This document shows positions 1 through 8,108 of a stretch of 64,000 bases of DNA, one piece after another. The notes beneath the pieces were generated by a model. That model was given only the letters and a program-made list of their open reading frames with translations, had not been told where the DNA came from and did not search any database. The DNA is from Bacteroidota bacterium. Lineage in GTDB: Bacteria > Bacteroidota > Bacteroidia > Bacteroidales > JAGNHN01. The position numbers and the translations under genes are program-made. The stretch lies in contig JAKLHK010000009.1 of assembly GCA_022710185.1 (NCBI GenBank), positions 35,627-99,626 of the forward strand, in the 5' to 3' direction. Numbering within the stretch: position 1 is the stretch's first letter; every line of letters begins with the position of its first letter.

Positions 1-2
1 GA

Positions 3-542
3 AACCGGTCGACAAAATTCAACGCTGAGAATTTTCATGCTTTTGTTTCGGAGAACTATCCCGTGCTGGCCGAGGCAGGGGTGCACATCCGCTTCAACCA
101 CGCATACATCCGTAAGCCCAACTTCCGCAACCTCAGGGTACACAGCGCATTGGGAGAAGAGGTAGCCATACTCAAGCTGTTCCCTGGCATCAGCCATGCG
201 GTGGTGGCGAGCCTGCTGCACAGTCCGGGCCTCAGGGGCCTCATCCTGGAAACCTTCGGGGCGGGTAATGCACCCACCGATGACTGGTTCATCCGGGAGC
301 TGCAACAAGCCATAGAAAGGGGACTCGTTATATGCAATGTAACCCAGTGCAAGGGGGGAGCAGTGGATATGGGACGTTATGCCAGCAGTCTCCCCCTGGA
401 ACGCATCGGGGTAATCAGCGGGTACGACATTACCACCGAATCAGCGGTAACCAAGCTGATGCACCTCTTCGGGCAGGGATACGATGCCGGTAAAGTAAAA
501 GAACTGTTCACCCTGCCCCTGAGGGGAGAGATAACAAAGTGA
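3..542 (+). CDS. ansA: L-asparaginase, C-terminal part (truncated by window edge)
   Basis: Type I (cytosolic) L-asparaginase hydrolyses asparagine to aspartate and ammonia. The reading frame is open from the left edge and ends with TGA at 540-542, so only about the last 179 residues are present. Family-typical stretches are visible: a small-domain start like F-x-A-F-x-S-x-N-Y-P-x-L-A, then the GAGNAP motif, the NVTQC motif that ends in a conserved Cys, and a C-terminal region with DITTESAVTK. The catalytic N-terminal Thr and TDT regions lie outside the window. An internal GTG at 63 is probably not the start because family-like sequence continues upstream of it. The downstream gene is convergent. 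The family call is firm; assignment to the AnsA subtype is an inference from the C-terminal motifs. Confidence 0.9.
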   Translation, partial: NRSTKFNAENFHAFVSENYPVLAEAGVHIRFNHAYIRKPNFRNLRVHSALGEEVAILKLFPGISHAVVASLLHSPGLRGLILETFGAGNAPTDDWFIRELQQAIERGLVICNVTQCKGGAVDMGRYASSLPLERIGVISGYDITTESAVTKLMHLFGQGYDAGKVKELFTLPLRGEITK

Positions 543-628
543 ACAGTGGGAGAGTGGCGCAATAGGGTGAGAAAATCTACTCCGGATTGAAGTTGATCAC
601 ACTATTGCTCAAACTCCAGACATGCTTC

Positions 629-1480
629 CTACTCCACGATAATCCTGCGCGTGAGCACTCCTTCCGAGGAACGGACCGTAGCGAGGTATATTCCCCGGCT
701 CAGGCCCGACAGGCTGAACTGCATGCGGTTTGAGCTCAGCTCGGCCTGCAGTACCTCCTGGCCGTTGACACTGCTCAGGCTCAGGCTGGCGTTCCCCAGG
801 CTGAGGTCTTTCAGGTCGATTGTAAGGACACGTTCATGCGCAAAGAGGTCAATGGATTCCGGCAACAGCGCACGGATACCGGCTACGCCGCCAGCACCGG
901 CAGCAATGGCGGTATTGGCTATGCTTTCATAAGCAAAGTCCTTGATGGTAAGCGAGGTAACATCCGAAGGGATATCCATCCTCACCCAGCCATAATGCCA
1001 GTCGGTGCCGATCTTAAACCTCAATCCCATGTACTTGTTGGTAGCGCCAAACCAGTTGCCGTAGGTTCCTCCGGTGGTGTACAGCCAGGCCAGGGTAAGG
1101 TATCCGCCGTTGGCCGTGCCGTTCCAGGTGGCCTGCCCCCCCCCGATGGGGTCGTTGAGGTTCAGTGCGAAGGGATAGAAGTACGCTCCACCGCTGGATC
1201 CCAGCACCTCGTTGCCCGCACTGGGTAGGATACGCACTGAGCGCGAGGCGGTACCCACGGTGAACTGGATGTTGAAGTCGTCCACTCCATCGTTGTTGAG
1301 ATCCAGAAGGAAATCGGCATTCGATCCTGAATAGGTGGAATCCGGAACCAGGTCGGTATAAACGACCGCCCCGGCAGCAGGCTGCACGGCCAGGATGGCC
1401 GCAGCAGCGAGAGAATAGGCCTTGATCTTCTGCTCAAGGCTGCCTTTCTCCTGCGTTGAAGGTGTAAGGGGTTGTTTCAT
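629..1480 (-). CDS. Secreted protein with T9SS type A sorting domain
   Basis: This 283-residue protein has an export-type N-terminus with a hydrophobic stretch at about residues 22-38. An acidic repeat-like segment follows (FLLDLNNDGVDDFNI), resembling the Asp-rich calcium-binding loops common in exported Bacteroidota proteins. The middle is rich in Gly, aromatic and Thr residues. The last ~75 residues match the Bacteroidota type IX sorting domain: a beta-sandwich pattern with a G-I-Y-L-A-T-V strand and a final basic R-R-I-I-V-E tail. By family knowledge the tail directs passage through the outer membrane and surface attachment; the passenger has no family I recognise. A good promoter lies upstream on the minus strand (TATATTTG with TTTG 20 bases further out). 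The gene stands alone, convergent with the asparaginase gene. Confidence 0.75.
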   Translation of the reverse strand: MKQPLTPSTQEKGSLEQKIKAYSLAAAAILAVQPAAGAVVYTDLVPDSTYSGSNADFLLDLNNDGVDDFNIQFTVGTASRSVRILPSAGNEVLGSSGGAYFYPFALNLNDPIGGGQATWNGTANGGYLTLAWLYTTGGTYGNWFGATNKYMGLRFKIGTDWHYGWVRMDIPSDVTSLTIKDFAYESIANTAIAAGAGGVAGIRALLPESIDLFAHERVLTIDLKDLSLGNASLSLSSVNGQEVLQAELSSNRMQFSLSGLSRGIYLATVRSSEGVLTRRIIVE

Positions 1481-1522
1481 AGGCTATGGTTATGGGGTTT
1501 GCGTCTTGGTATACCTGTGGGC

Positions 1523-1554
1523 CAAATATAATAATGCCCCCGCTGATTTCCAAA
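1523..1554 (-). promoter_or_regulatory. Bacteroidota-type promoter for the T9SS protein gene
   Basis: On the minus strand TATATTTG (1530-1523) fits the -7 consensus TAnnTTTG, and TTTG (1554-1551) fits the -33 element with a 20-base spacer. Predicted transcription starts near 1516, giving a leader of about 36 bases before the ATG ending at 1480. Confidence 0.6.
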
Positions 1555-1582
1555 CGCTGGCGGCTGCTGTGCTGCAAATGAC

Positions 1583-1590
1583 TACATTTG
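1583..1590 (+). promoter_or_regulatory. -7 element TACATTTG upstream of thioredoxin-like gene
   Basis: TACATTTG matches the Bacteroidota -7 consensus. The final G is only 10 bases from the ATG at 1600, so the predicted transcript has almost no leader. No clear -33 element is visible. Confidence 0.5.
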
Positions 1591-1599
1591 CGTTAAACG

Positions 1600-2163
1600 A
1601 TGAAAATGAAGACTAAGGGAATCATTGTCCTGATAGTGCTCACCGCCCTTCTCCCGGGGGCATTCACCGCCCAGGAAGTGAACAAGGTGATCATCGACAA
1701 AAAGCTGGGCACTGAAGTACTCAGCGGCTATCTTAACCGCGATGGACTGAAAGGGGAGGTCTTCGGGCGCTACTATGAGGAAGAATACCGGCAGTACGAA
1801 CCGGATCAGAAAATCATTGAGATACTTAAGAAGCTTCCCTCCGACTGGGAGGCAACCATCGTGCTTGGATCCTGGTGTTCCGACAGCCAGCGCGAGGTCC
1901 CGCGCTTCTTCCGCATCCTGGATGAGGCAGGTATTGACGAGCAACGACTCACCCTCGTAGGGGTGGACAGAGCCAAGGAGGCCAGGGGACTGGATCTCGA
2001 CGAACTCGGTGTGGAACGGGTCCCTACCTTCATTTTTTACCGAAAAGGGAAGGAGATGGGGCGCATCACCGAAACCCCGGCCGAGACCCTGGAAAAAGAC
2101 ATGCTGATCATCCTGGCCCGCCCTCCGGCCCCGGCCACCCCTTCAGCAGCTCCGCCTAAATAA
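1600..2163 (+). CDS. Exported thioredoxin-fold protein with a single-cysteine active site
   Basis: The 187-residue product starts with a signal peptide (hydrophobic residues about 7-22, ending near TAQ), so it should act in the periplasm. The thioredoxin fold is indicated by a buried strand ending in VLGSWCSDS at about residues 87-95, by a later strand with VGVD, and by the cis-Pro segment VERVPTFIFY. The usual CxxC is replaced by C-S-D-S, so only one active-site cysteine remains. It cannot act as an ordinary dithiol oxidoreductase; monothiol or purely binding roles are possible. The C-terminus is a Pro/Ala-rich tail. A second ATG two codons in is an alternative start. It lies 14 bases upstream of panC, but a functional link is not obvious. 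Confidence 0.8.
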   Translation: MKMKTKGIIVLIVLTALLPGAFTAQEVNKVIIDKKLGTEVLSGYLNRDGLKGEVFGRYYEEEYRQYEPDQKIIEILKKLPSDWEATIVLGSWCSDSQREVPRFFRILDEAGIDEQRLTLVGVDRAKEARGLDLDELGVERVPTFIFYRKGKEMGRITETPAETLEKDMLIILARPPAPATPSAAPPK

Positions 2164-2177
2164 ACCATCGATCCATA

Positions 2178-3026
2178 GTGGAAGTCTTTACCACCATCAG
2201 CGCCATCCGCAGCTGGCTGGAATGCCACCGCAAGGATGCAGATTCCATCGGCTTCGTCCCCACCATGGGCGCCCTACACGAAGGCCACCTCGAGCTCGTT
2301 CGCCGCTCGGTGAAAGAGAACGACGTCACCGTCGTCAGCATCTTCGTCAATCCCATTCAATTCAACAATAAGGAAGACCTTGCCAAATACCCCCGCACCC
2401 TCGACACCGACCTCGAGATGCTGCGGGCAGCAGGTTGTCATGCGGTCTTTGCCCCATCTGCGGAAGAGATGTACCCTGAAGAGGTCAAGGAGCAATACAT
2501 CTTCGGCCCCCTGGAAACCGTGATGGAAGGTGCCTTTCGACCGGGCCATTTCCATGGAGTAGCCGTAGTGGTCCGCCGTCTGTTCGATATCGTGGAGCCA
2601 GCCCGGGCCTACTTCGGGGAGAAGGACTACCAACAGCTGCGTATCATCCAGGCCCTGGTGAAACAACTCGGCCTGGGAGTGGAGATCATCCCCTGCCCTA
2701 TCGTAAGGGAAGCCGACGGACTGGCCATGAGCTCCCGCAACCAACGCCTCAGCCTCCCGGAAAGGGCTGTAGCTCCTGTCATCCACGACACCCTGAGTAA
2801 GGTGAGGGAGATGAGCAGGGAAAAGACCGTGGAATACCTGGTGAACTATGCCACCGACCGTCTTAATGGAGTGCCGGGGATGAGCGTGGAATACTTCAGT
2901 ATAGCCCGGACATCCGACCTGCAGCCACTGCAGCACTGGCCGGAACCTCCGGAGCCCTGCGCCGCCTTCGTGGCCGTGAACCTGGGCAGGATACGTCTGA
3001 TCGACAATATGATGCTTTATTCGTAG
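2178..3026 (+). CDS. panC: Pantoate--beta-alanine ligase
   Basis: PanC condenses pantoate and beta-alanine with ATP to pantothenate, the last step of vitamin B5 synthesis in the cytoplasm. The 282-residue length is normal. Visible motifs are the nucleotide-binding HxGH-type sequence (TMGALHEGH, residues 29-37), SIFVNPIQF, the [11 protein letters not shown] loop, [10 protein letters not shown], and the KMSKS-equivalent MSSRN at 184-188. The start is a GTG at 2178; no in-frame ATG precedes the HxGH motif. panD follows after 11 bases, so the two genes that converge on pantothenate form a unit. A -7 promoter-like sequence overlaps the panC stop codon and may give panD extra transcription. Confidence 0.95.
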   Translation: MEVFTTISAIRSWLECHRKDADSIGFVPTMGALHEGHLELVRRSVKENDVTVVSIFVNPIQFNNKEDLAKYPRTLDTDLEMLRAAGCHAVFAPSAEEMYPEEVKEQYIFGPLETVMEGAFRPGHFHGVAVVVRRLFDIVEPARAYFGEKDYQQLRIIQALVKQLGLGVEIIPCPIVREADGLAMSSRNQRLSLPERAVAPVIHDTLSKVREMSREKTVEYLVNYATDRLNGVPGMSVEYFSIARTSDLQPLQHWPEPPEPCAAFVAVNLGRIRLIDNMMLYS

Positions 3027-3031
3027 TTTTG
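3024..3031 (+). promoter_or_regulatory. -7 element TAGTTTTG inside the panC stop, 7 bases before panD
   Basis: TAGTTTTG fits TAnnTTTG exactly and includes the panC TAG stop codon. The panD ATG begins 7 bases after the final G, where a transcript would be expected to start, so panD could be made from a leaderless message. No convincing -33 element is visible. Confidence 0.4.
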
Positions 3032-3037
3032 CGCCCT

Positions 3038-3385
3038 ATGCAGATCGAGATCCTGAAATCGAAGATTCACCGGGCAACGGTCACCCAATCGAACCTCAAC
3101 TATATGGGGAGCATCACCATCGATGAGAACCTCATGGAGGCCGCACGCCTCATAGAGTTTGAGCGGGTGCATGTGTACAATATCAATAACGGGGAGCGTT
3201 TCGACACCTATGTGATCCGTGGTGAGCGCGGCTCCGGCACCATTGGGCTCAATGGTGCCGCAGCACGCAAGGTTGAGGTAGGCGACCTGATCATCATAGT
3301 CTCCTATGCTTCCATCGATGTGGAACAGGCCCCCGCCTTCCAGCCGGTGATCCTGTTCCCCGATTTCCACAACCAACTGACCTGA
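3038..3385 (+). CDS. panD: Aspartate 1-decarboxylase proenzyme
   Basis: PanD decarboxylates L-aspartate to beta-alanine, the second substrate of PanC. The start is the ATG at 3038 rather than the TTG at 3029, because the product then begins [13 protein letters not shown] as the family does and is 115 residues long. Self-processing occurs between Gly24 and Ser25; here residues 22-27 read YMGSIT, so the site that yields the pyruvoyl group is intact. Other conserved parts are the V-x-N-x-x-N-G-E-R-F segment and [12 protein letters not shown]. It follows panC in the same direction and precedes a TTG-initiated membrane protein gene by one base. Confidence 0.95.
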   Translation: MQIEILKSKIHRATVTQSNLNYMGSITIDENLMEAARLIEFERVHVYNINNGERFDTYVIRGERGSGTIGLNGAAARKVEVGDLIIIVSYASIDVEQAPAFQPVILFPDFHNQLT

Positions 3386-3386
3386 G

Positions 3387-4403
3387 TTGAACAAACGACT
3401 GCTATCGGCGGCCAAACTGCTGTTCTTCCTTGGCCTCGGCGCCCTGTTCATCTGGCTGTTCCTGCGAAAGCTGAGCCCTGAGCAACAGGCCGAGATCTGG
3501 GATTCCTTCTGGGGAGCCAATTACTGGTGGGCCCTGCTCGCCATAGTGCTGGGCGTGCTCAGCCACCTGGTGAGGGCCATGCGCTGGATGATCCTGTTGA
3601 AGCCCATGGGCTACCGGCCACGCCTCATCAATTCCTTCTCCTGCGTCATGGTAGGATATTTCGCCAACCTGGCCCTGCCCCGCCTGGGGGAAGTAACCCG
3701 TTGTACAGCCCTGGCCCGCTATGAAAAGGTGCCCTTCGAGAAATCCTTCGGCACCGTAATCGTGGAACGGGTGATCGACCTGGTCATTTTCGGCGGCCTC
3801 TTCCTGCTGACCCTGGTGCTGCAATGGGGAAGAATCAAGGATTATGTTTACGACAAGATCTGGATGCCCTTGTCCGAACGATTCCAGTTCCTGCAGGATG
3901 GTGCCGCGTTATGGCTGATCCTCCTGGGCTCGCTGGTGGCCCTTTCCGCCTTCCTCTACCTCATCCGCAAACGCTTTGCTCACTTTCGGCTGTACCAAAA
4001 ACTGCGTGGGCTTATCCTTGGACTGATCGAAGGACTGATCTCCATCGCCCGCATCGAACGCCCCTTCCTCTTCATCTTCCAGTCGCTGCTGATCTGGGGG
4101 CTGTACTACCTGATGATCTACCTATGCTTCTTCAGCTTTCCCGGAACTTCCGGACTGGGTCCCGAAGCAGGGCTGGCCATGCTCGTTTTCGGATCGATCG
4201 GCATCATGATCGTCCAGGGTGGGATAGGGATTTATCCGGCGATCATCGCGGAAGTGACATCCATATACGGCGTGGCAGCAACCACCGGCTATGCCCTGGG
4301 CTGGCTGGCCTGGACTGCCCAGACTTTGATGATCATCCTGGCCGGACTGGCCGCCGTGCTGCTCCTGCCGGTAATCAATCGTAATCATGTCCAGAACGCC
4401 TGA
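3387..4403 (+). CDS. Flippase-like integral membrane protein (LPG synthase TM / UPF0104 family)
   Basis: This 338-residue protein has about eight hydrophobic segments and the family hallmarks: an early R-A-M-R-W segment, a V-G-Y-F-A-N-L-A-L-P-R-L-G-E motif near residues 87-101, and a VERVIDL stretch shortly after. The family includes the flippase half of MprF and AglD-like proteins and is thought to move or handle lipid-linked substrates in the inner membrane; the substrate here is unknown. The start is a TTG at 3387, one base after the panD stop, which suggests translational coupling. Its end overlaps the next gene by 17 bases, so it is cotranscribed with the nucleotidyltransferase gene. Confidence 0.8.
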   Translation: MNKRLLSAAKLLFFLGLGALFIWLFLRKLSPEQQAEIWDSFWGANYWWALLAIVLGVLSHLVRAMRWMILLKPMGYRPRLINSFSCVMVGYFANLALPRLGEVTRCTALARYEKVPFEKSFGTVIVERVIDLVIFGGLFLLTLVLQWGRIKDYVYDKIWMPLSERFQFLQDGAALWLILLGSLVALSAFLYLIRKRFAHFRLYQKLRGLILGLIEGLISIARIERPFLFIFQSLLIWGLYYLMIYLCFFSFPGTSGLGPEAGLAMLVFGSIGIMIVQGGIGIYPAIIAEVTSIYGVAATTGYALGWLAWTAQTLMIILAGLAAVLLLPVINRNHVQNA

Positions 4404-4896
4404 TCCGGCCCTTAAGATCTTCCCCGAGGGAAGCGCTTCCCGCCTCGCCGCCCTGCTGCATGAAGGCCAGGCTTCCGTGGTGTTCACCAACGGATGCTTC
4501 GACATCCTTCACCGCGGACATATCGATTACCTTAGCCGGGCCGCCCGCCTGGCCGACCTTATGGTCATCGGATTGAATACCGACGCCAGCGTGCGCCGCC
4601 TCAAGGGGCCTCACCGCCCCATCAACGACGAAACTGGCCGCGCCATGGTACTGGCCGGCCTGGGTTTTGTCGATTACATCATCCTTTTCGGGGAAGACAC
4701 CCCGCTTGAACTCATCCGCAGTCTGCAGCCCGATATCCTTGTGAAAGGGAGCGATTATGCGGTCGAAAACATCGTTGGCTCCGATATCGTAATGGCGAAA
4801 GGCGGCCAGGTGGTCACCCTGGATTACCTCCCGGGATACTCTACCACAGCCATCGAAGAACGGATAAGAACAGCGAACCCCGGACAAAGCGAATAA
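4387..4896 (+). CDS. rfaE2: D-glycero-beta-D-manno-heptose 1-phosphate adenylyltransferase-like protein
   Basis: Cytidylyltransferase-fold enzyme of 169 residues. The nucleotide-binding TNGCFDILHRGH motif is at residues 34-45, followed by L-N-T-D-x-S-V-x-x-L-K-G-x-x-R-P, a strong marker for RfaE domain II. Near the end GYSTTAI replaces the usual GRSTT motif. RfaE2 converts heptose 1-phosphate plus ATP to ADP-heptose for the LPS inner core. Only the adenylyltransferase domain is present and no kinase domain is fused, which is usual in Bacteroidota. The start overlaps the preceding membrane protein gene. The family is secure; the exact sugar substrate is inferred. Confidence 0.88.
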   Translation: MSRTPDPALKIFPEGSASRLAALLHEGQASVVFTNGCFDILHRGHIDYLSRAARLADLMVIGLNTDASVRRLKGPHRPINDETGRAMVLAGLGFVDYIILFGEDTPLELIRSLQPDILVKGSDYAVENIVGSDIVMAKGGQVVTLDYLPGYSTTAIEERIRTANPGQSE

Positions 4897-4988
4897 GAAT
4901 AAGAGCAATCCATACCCTTCAGCTGCCAATCACCGCCTTCGCTGTCAGAAACCAGAACGTATTGATGACAGAACACCCTTCGACAGCA

Positions 4989-5061
4989 CTTCGACAAGCT
5001 CAGTGCCAGGCTGAGGGACCGGAGAACATAGAACATAGAACATAGAACATAGAACATAGAA
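4989..5061. repeat. Heptamer tandem array (GAACATA) just upstream of radA
   Basis: Five exact copies of the 7-mer GAACATA occupy 5024-5058 and a degenerate unit follows. The array ends only 8-10 bases before the radA start codon. Just before it, 4989-5005 carries a CTTCGACAAGCTCAG-type palindrome half-site that is widely dispersed in bacterial genomes. The 4897-5068 gap holds no gene. Matching arrays occur near 22.6, 23.2, 28.7 and 39.2 kb. Confidence 0.85.
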
Positions 5062-5068
5062 TATCCCC

Positions 5069-6442
5069 ATGTCCAAAACCCGCTCCGCCTATTTCTGCCA
5101 ATCCTGCGGTCATGAGAGCCCGAAATTTCTCGGACGCTGTCCTTCCTGTGGGGAATGGAACACTTTTGCGGAGGAGCTGCTGCAGAAAGAGAGCGGCAGT
5201 GGTTGGAAGCGCACGGGTGCCGAGGGTGCTGCCCAGCCCAAGCGCCTGGACGAGATCAGCCTCGACCGGCAGGAGCGCATCAGTACGGCCCTGGGCGAGA
5301 TGGACCGGGTACTGGGCGGGGGCCTGGTACCAGGATCCCTGGTGCTGATCGGAGGGGAGCCGGGCATCGGAAAGTCGACCCTCACCCTGCAGTCGGCCAT
5401 GCGCATGAAAGGGTGCAAAGTATTGTATGTTACAGGAGAAGAGAGCGAGCAGCAGATCCGCATGCGTGCCGTCCGCCTCGGAGAATCGCTGGGGGATTGC
5501 TATGTACTGACGGAAACCTCCACCCAGGGCATCCTGCAGCACCTGGAGCGCATGCGCCCTGACCTGGTGATCGTGGATTCCATCCAGACCCTGCAGAGCC
5601 AGTACATCGAATCCACAGCGGGCAGCATTTCCCAGATCAGGGAATGTACGGCCGAGCTTCAGAAGTTTGCCAAAACTACGGCCACACCAGTGGTACTGAT
5701 CGGGCACATTACCAAGGACGGGCAGCTGGCTGGCCCCAAGGTGCTGGAACACATGGTGGACGTGGTACTGCAGTTTGAGGGGGACCGCAATTACGGATAC
5801 CGTGTGCTCAGGGCCAGCAAGAACCGTTACGGTTCCACAGCCGAAGTGGCCCTGTTCGAGATGAGCGACCGCGGCATGCGGGAGATCCTGAACCCCTCTG
5901 AAATCCTGATCAGCCATCACGAAGAGCCCTTGAGCGGGGTATGCATCGCCTCCACCCTCGAAGGGCTGCGGCCCATGCTGATCGAGGTGCAGGCCCTGGT
6001 GAGCACTGCCGCCTACGGCACCCCCCAGCGCTCGGCCACCGGTTTCGACCTTCGCCGGCTGAATATGTTGCTGGCGGTCCTTGAGAAACGAAGCGGGTTC
6101 CGGCTGGCCGCCAAGGATGTCTTCCTCAACATTGCCGGCGGTATTCGTGTCGACGACCCGGCCATCGACCTGGCCGTGGTGGGGGCCGTATTGTCCTCAG
6201 CTGAAGATAGCCCCCTGGACCCCCAGGTGTGTTTCAGCGGTGAGGTAGGGCTGTCGGGCGAAGTGAGGGCCGTGAGCCGGCTGGAACAGCGTGTGGCCGA
6301 GGCCGCCCGCATGGGCTTCAGCCGCATGTTCGTGCCCAGGGCCTCGCTGAAAGGCCTGCGTAAAGCCGGCGACGGACTGGAACTGGTGGGCGTGGCCAAT
6401 GTGCACCAGCTTTACGCCCGTCTGTTCAACCTTCCCCTTTAA
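5069..6442 (+). CDS. radA: DNA repair protein RadA
   Basis: RadA is a RecA-like branch-migration ATPase that processes recombination intermediates. The 457-residue product shows all parts in order: an N-terminal C4 zinc finger (C10-x2-C13 and C24-x2-C27), Walker A GGEPGIGKST at about residues 95-104, Walker B LVIVDSIQT, the RadA-specific KNRYGS motif at about 251-256, and a C-terminal Lon-protease-like domain from about 280. Length matches the family (about 455). The ATG lies directly after a GAACATA heptamer array, which is an unusual leader for a conserved housekeeping gene. A downstream gap of about 210 bases leads to tRNA-Ser. Confidence 0.96.
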   Translation: MSKTRSAYFCQSCGHESPKFLGRCPSCGEWNTFAEELLQKESGSGWKRTGAEGAAQPKRLDEISLDRQERISTALGEMDRVLGGGLVPGSLVLIGGEPGIGKSTLTLQSAMRMKGCKVLYVTGEESEQQIRMRAVRLGESLGDCYVLTETSTQGILQHLERMRPDLVIVDSIQTLQSQYIESTAGSISQIRECTAELQKFAKTTATPVVLIGHITKDGQLAGPKVLEHMVDVVLQFEGDRNYGYRVLRASKNRYGSTAEVALFEMSDRGMREILNPSEILISHHEEPLSGVCIASTLEGLRPMLIEVQALVSTAAYGTPQRSATGFDLRRLNMLLAVLEKRSGFRLAAKDVFLNIAGGIRVDDPAIDLAVVGAVLSSAEDSPLDPQVCFSGEVGLSGEVRAVSRLEQRVAEAARMGFSRMFVPRASLKGLRKAGDGLELVGVANVHQLYARLFNLPL

Positions 6443-6654
6443 CTTTTTCAACAGCCCGTTCCCTGACCCGGCATGGTCTCGCACCTGTCCCGGCGACTAT
6501 TTTTATCTCATTGATTAACAATTTTATAGCAACAACCCGGACCCGGGCTTCTTTAGAATTAATTTAGAATGGGGCCAATGCCTATGTTGAAAATTTTCAT
6601 AATTTAGCCCCGCCTTACATGGAGCGTGAACGTCCCTTGAAACGTGGGCAATAC

Positions 6655-6745
6655 GGAGAGATGGCCGAGTGGTCGAAGGCGCACGCCTGGAAAGTGTGTA
6701 TACCCCAAAAGGGTATCGTGGGTTCGAATCCCACTCTCTCCGCCA
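6655..6745 (+). tRNA. tRNA-Ser (anticodon GGA)
   Basis: A complete class II tRNA can be folded. The acceptor stem pairs 6655-6661 with 6735-6741, the discriminator is G, and CCA is encoded at 6743-6745. The anticodon loop ctGGAaa (anticodon 6689-6691) sits on a 5-bp stem. The long variable arm around TACCCCAAAAGGGTA is typical of tRNA-Ser, and the T loop is GGTTCGAATCC. It reads UCC/UCU serine codons. Confidence 0.95.
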
Positions 6746-6798
6746 AAGGATTTTAACCTCAAACAATTCCCCAATTCCAAACAAACACATCTGTCGCT

Positions 6799-7626
6799 AT
6801 GAAAAAACTGGTTGCCTTACTGTCGATCGCAGCACTGCTGACCTTCGGTTTCACCTGGAACGTGAACGCCCAGGATGAGAACGCAGCAGCCGATCAGGCC
6901 CAAGAAGTGGTGGACAGCGCCGCGATGACCGCCGATACGGGCATGGCCGCCGCGCCGGCCGAAACGCTGGAGGCCCCGGCAGAAGAACAGGGGTTCCATC
7001 AGGTCATCAAAGAGAAGTTCATCGAAGGGGGCGCCGGCTTTATGGGCATCATCCTGCTGACCCTCATCTTCGGTCTGGCCCTGGCCATCGAACGCATCAT
7101 TTACCTCAACCTCTCCTCCTCCAACACCCAGAAACTGTTGAATAAAGTGGAGACGGCCCTCGCCAATGGCGGATTGGAAGCCGCCAAGGAAGTTTGCAAG
7201 AATACCCGCGGACCCGTAGCAGGCATCTTCTATCAGGGTATGGACAAGTTCAATGAAGGCATTGAAGGCGTAGAGAAATCCGTGGTTGCCTACGGCAGCG
7301 TGCTCATGGGCCGGCTGGAAAAAGGCCTGAGCTGGATCAACCTCTTCATCGCCCTCGCCCCTATGCTCGGGTTCCTCGGAACGGTGGTGGGTATGATCCA
7401 GGCCTTCGATGCCATCGCCGAGGCAGGAGACATCTCTCCCACCGTAGTTGCCAGCGGTATCAAGGTCGCTCTGTTGACCACCGTGTTCGGTCTGATCGTG
7501 GCCATCATCCTGCAGATCTTTTACAACTATATCGTATCCAAGGTGGATAGCCTGGTGAACGACATGGAAGACAGTACCATTTCCTATATCGACATCCTGG
7601 CCAAGTACGAATCTTCCAAAAAGTAG
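6799..7626 (+). CDS. exbB: MotA/TolQ/ExbB-family proton channel protein
   Basis: The 275-residue product is an inner-membrane ExbB/TolQ-type protein that uses proton flow to energise TonB. It starts with a signal-like segment (residues 1-24), then an Ala/Glu-rich stretch to about residue 70. The first channel helix is around residues 78-98, and the conserved paired helices fall around 170-250. The family signature is visible in F-I-A-L-A-P-M-L-G-F-L-G-T-V-x-G-M-I-x-A-F. The extended N-terminus with a cleavable-looking signal is common in Bacteroidota ExbB proteins. It heads a four-gene operon with two ExbD genes, which presumably powers TonB-dependent SusC-type transporters such as the one at 16.7-19.8 kb. 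Confidence 0.9.
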   Translation: MKKLVALLSIAALLTFGFTWNVNAQDENAAADQAQEVVDSAAMTADTGMAAAPAETLEAPAEEQGFHQVIKEKFIEGGAGFMGIILLTLIFGLALAIERIIYLNLSSSNTQKLLNKVETALANGGLEAAKEVCKNTRGPVAGIFYQGMDKFNEGIEGVEKSVVAYGSVLMGRLEKGLSWINLFIALAPMLGFLGTVVGMIQAFDAIAEAGDISPTVVASGIKVALLTTVFGLIVAIILQIFYNYIVSKVDSLVNDMEDSTISYIDILAKYESSKK

Positions 7627-7630
7627 TCTG

Positions 7631-8098
7631 ATGGAAAAGGTCGTTCATAATGTATTCCGGGTCATAACCACCATCCTCATGGCCCTGGCCGTGCTGCTCG
7701 TAGCGATCATATGGGCGAAGGGTGATACGGTCATGGCGAATGACCCGAACCTTCAGGACAAGATCCTCAATCCCTTCTCCTGGATGACCTACATCGCCAT
7801 CGGGATTGCCCTTGTGCTGGTGTTCGTTTTCCCGATCTACCAGATCATCGACAACCCCCGCAATGCGATGCGTGCCGTGCTCGCCATCGGCCTGCTCGTC
7901 GCCATTGGGCTCATCTCCTGGCTCATGGCCAGCGACAGCCTCGAAGGCGAAGTGCTTCAACTGGCCTACAATAACGGCGACATCACCCCAACCAGCGCCA
8001 GGGTGGTCAGCGCAGCCCTGATCGGCACCTATATCCTCGGTGGCCTGGCCCTGCTTACGGTGCTTTTCTCAGCCGTGGCCAGCATATTCAAAAAATAA
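7631..8098 (+). CDS. Four-helix membrane protein of the ExbB-ExbD operon
   Basis: A 155-residue protein with four clear hydrophobic segments (roughly residues 12-30, 55-75, 84-102 and 133-152) and short loops. No catalytic motif is visible and I do not recognise a named family. It begins 5 bases after exbB and ends 11 bases before exbD, so it is firmly inside the TonB-energising operon. Similar small membrane proteins are often seen between ExbB and ExbD in Bacteroidota. By position it could be an accessory subunit or assembly factor of the ExbB/ExbD motor; that is an inference. Confidence 0.75.
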   Translation: MEKVVHNVFRVITTILMALAVLLVAIIWAKGDTVMANDPNLQDKILNPFSWMTYIAIGIALVLVFVFPIYQIIDNPRNAMRAVLAIGLLVAIGLISWLMASDSLEGEVLQLAYNNGDITPTSARVVSAALIGTYILGGLALLTVLFSAVASIFKK

Positions 8099-8108
8099 TC
8101 CCAGTACA

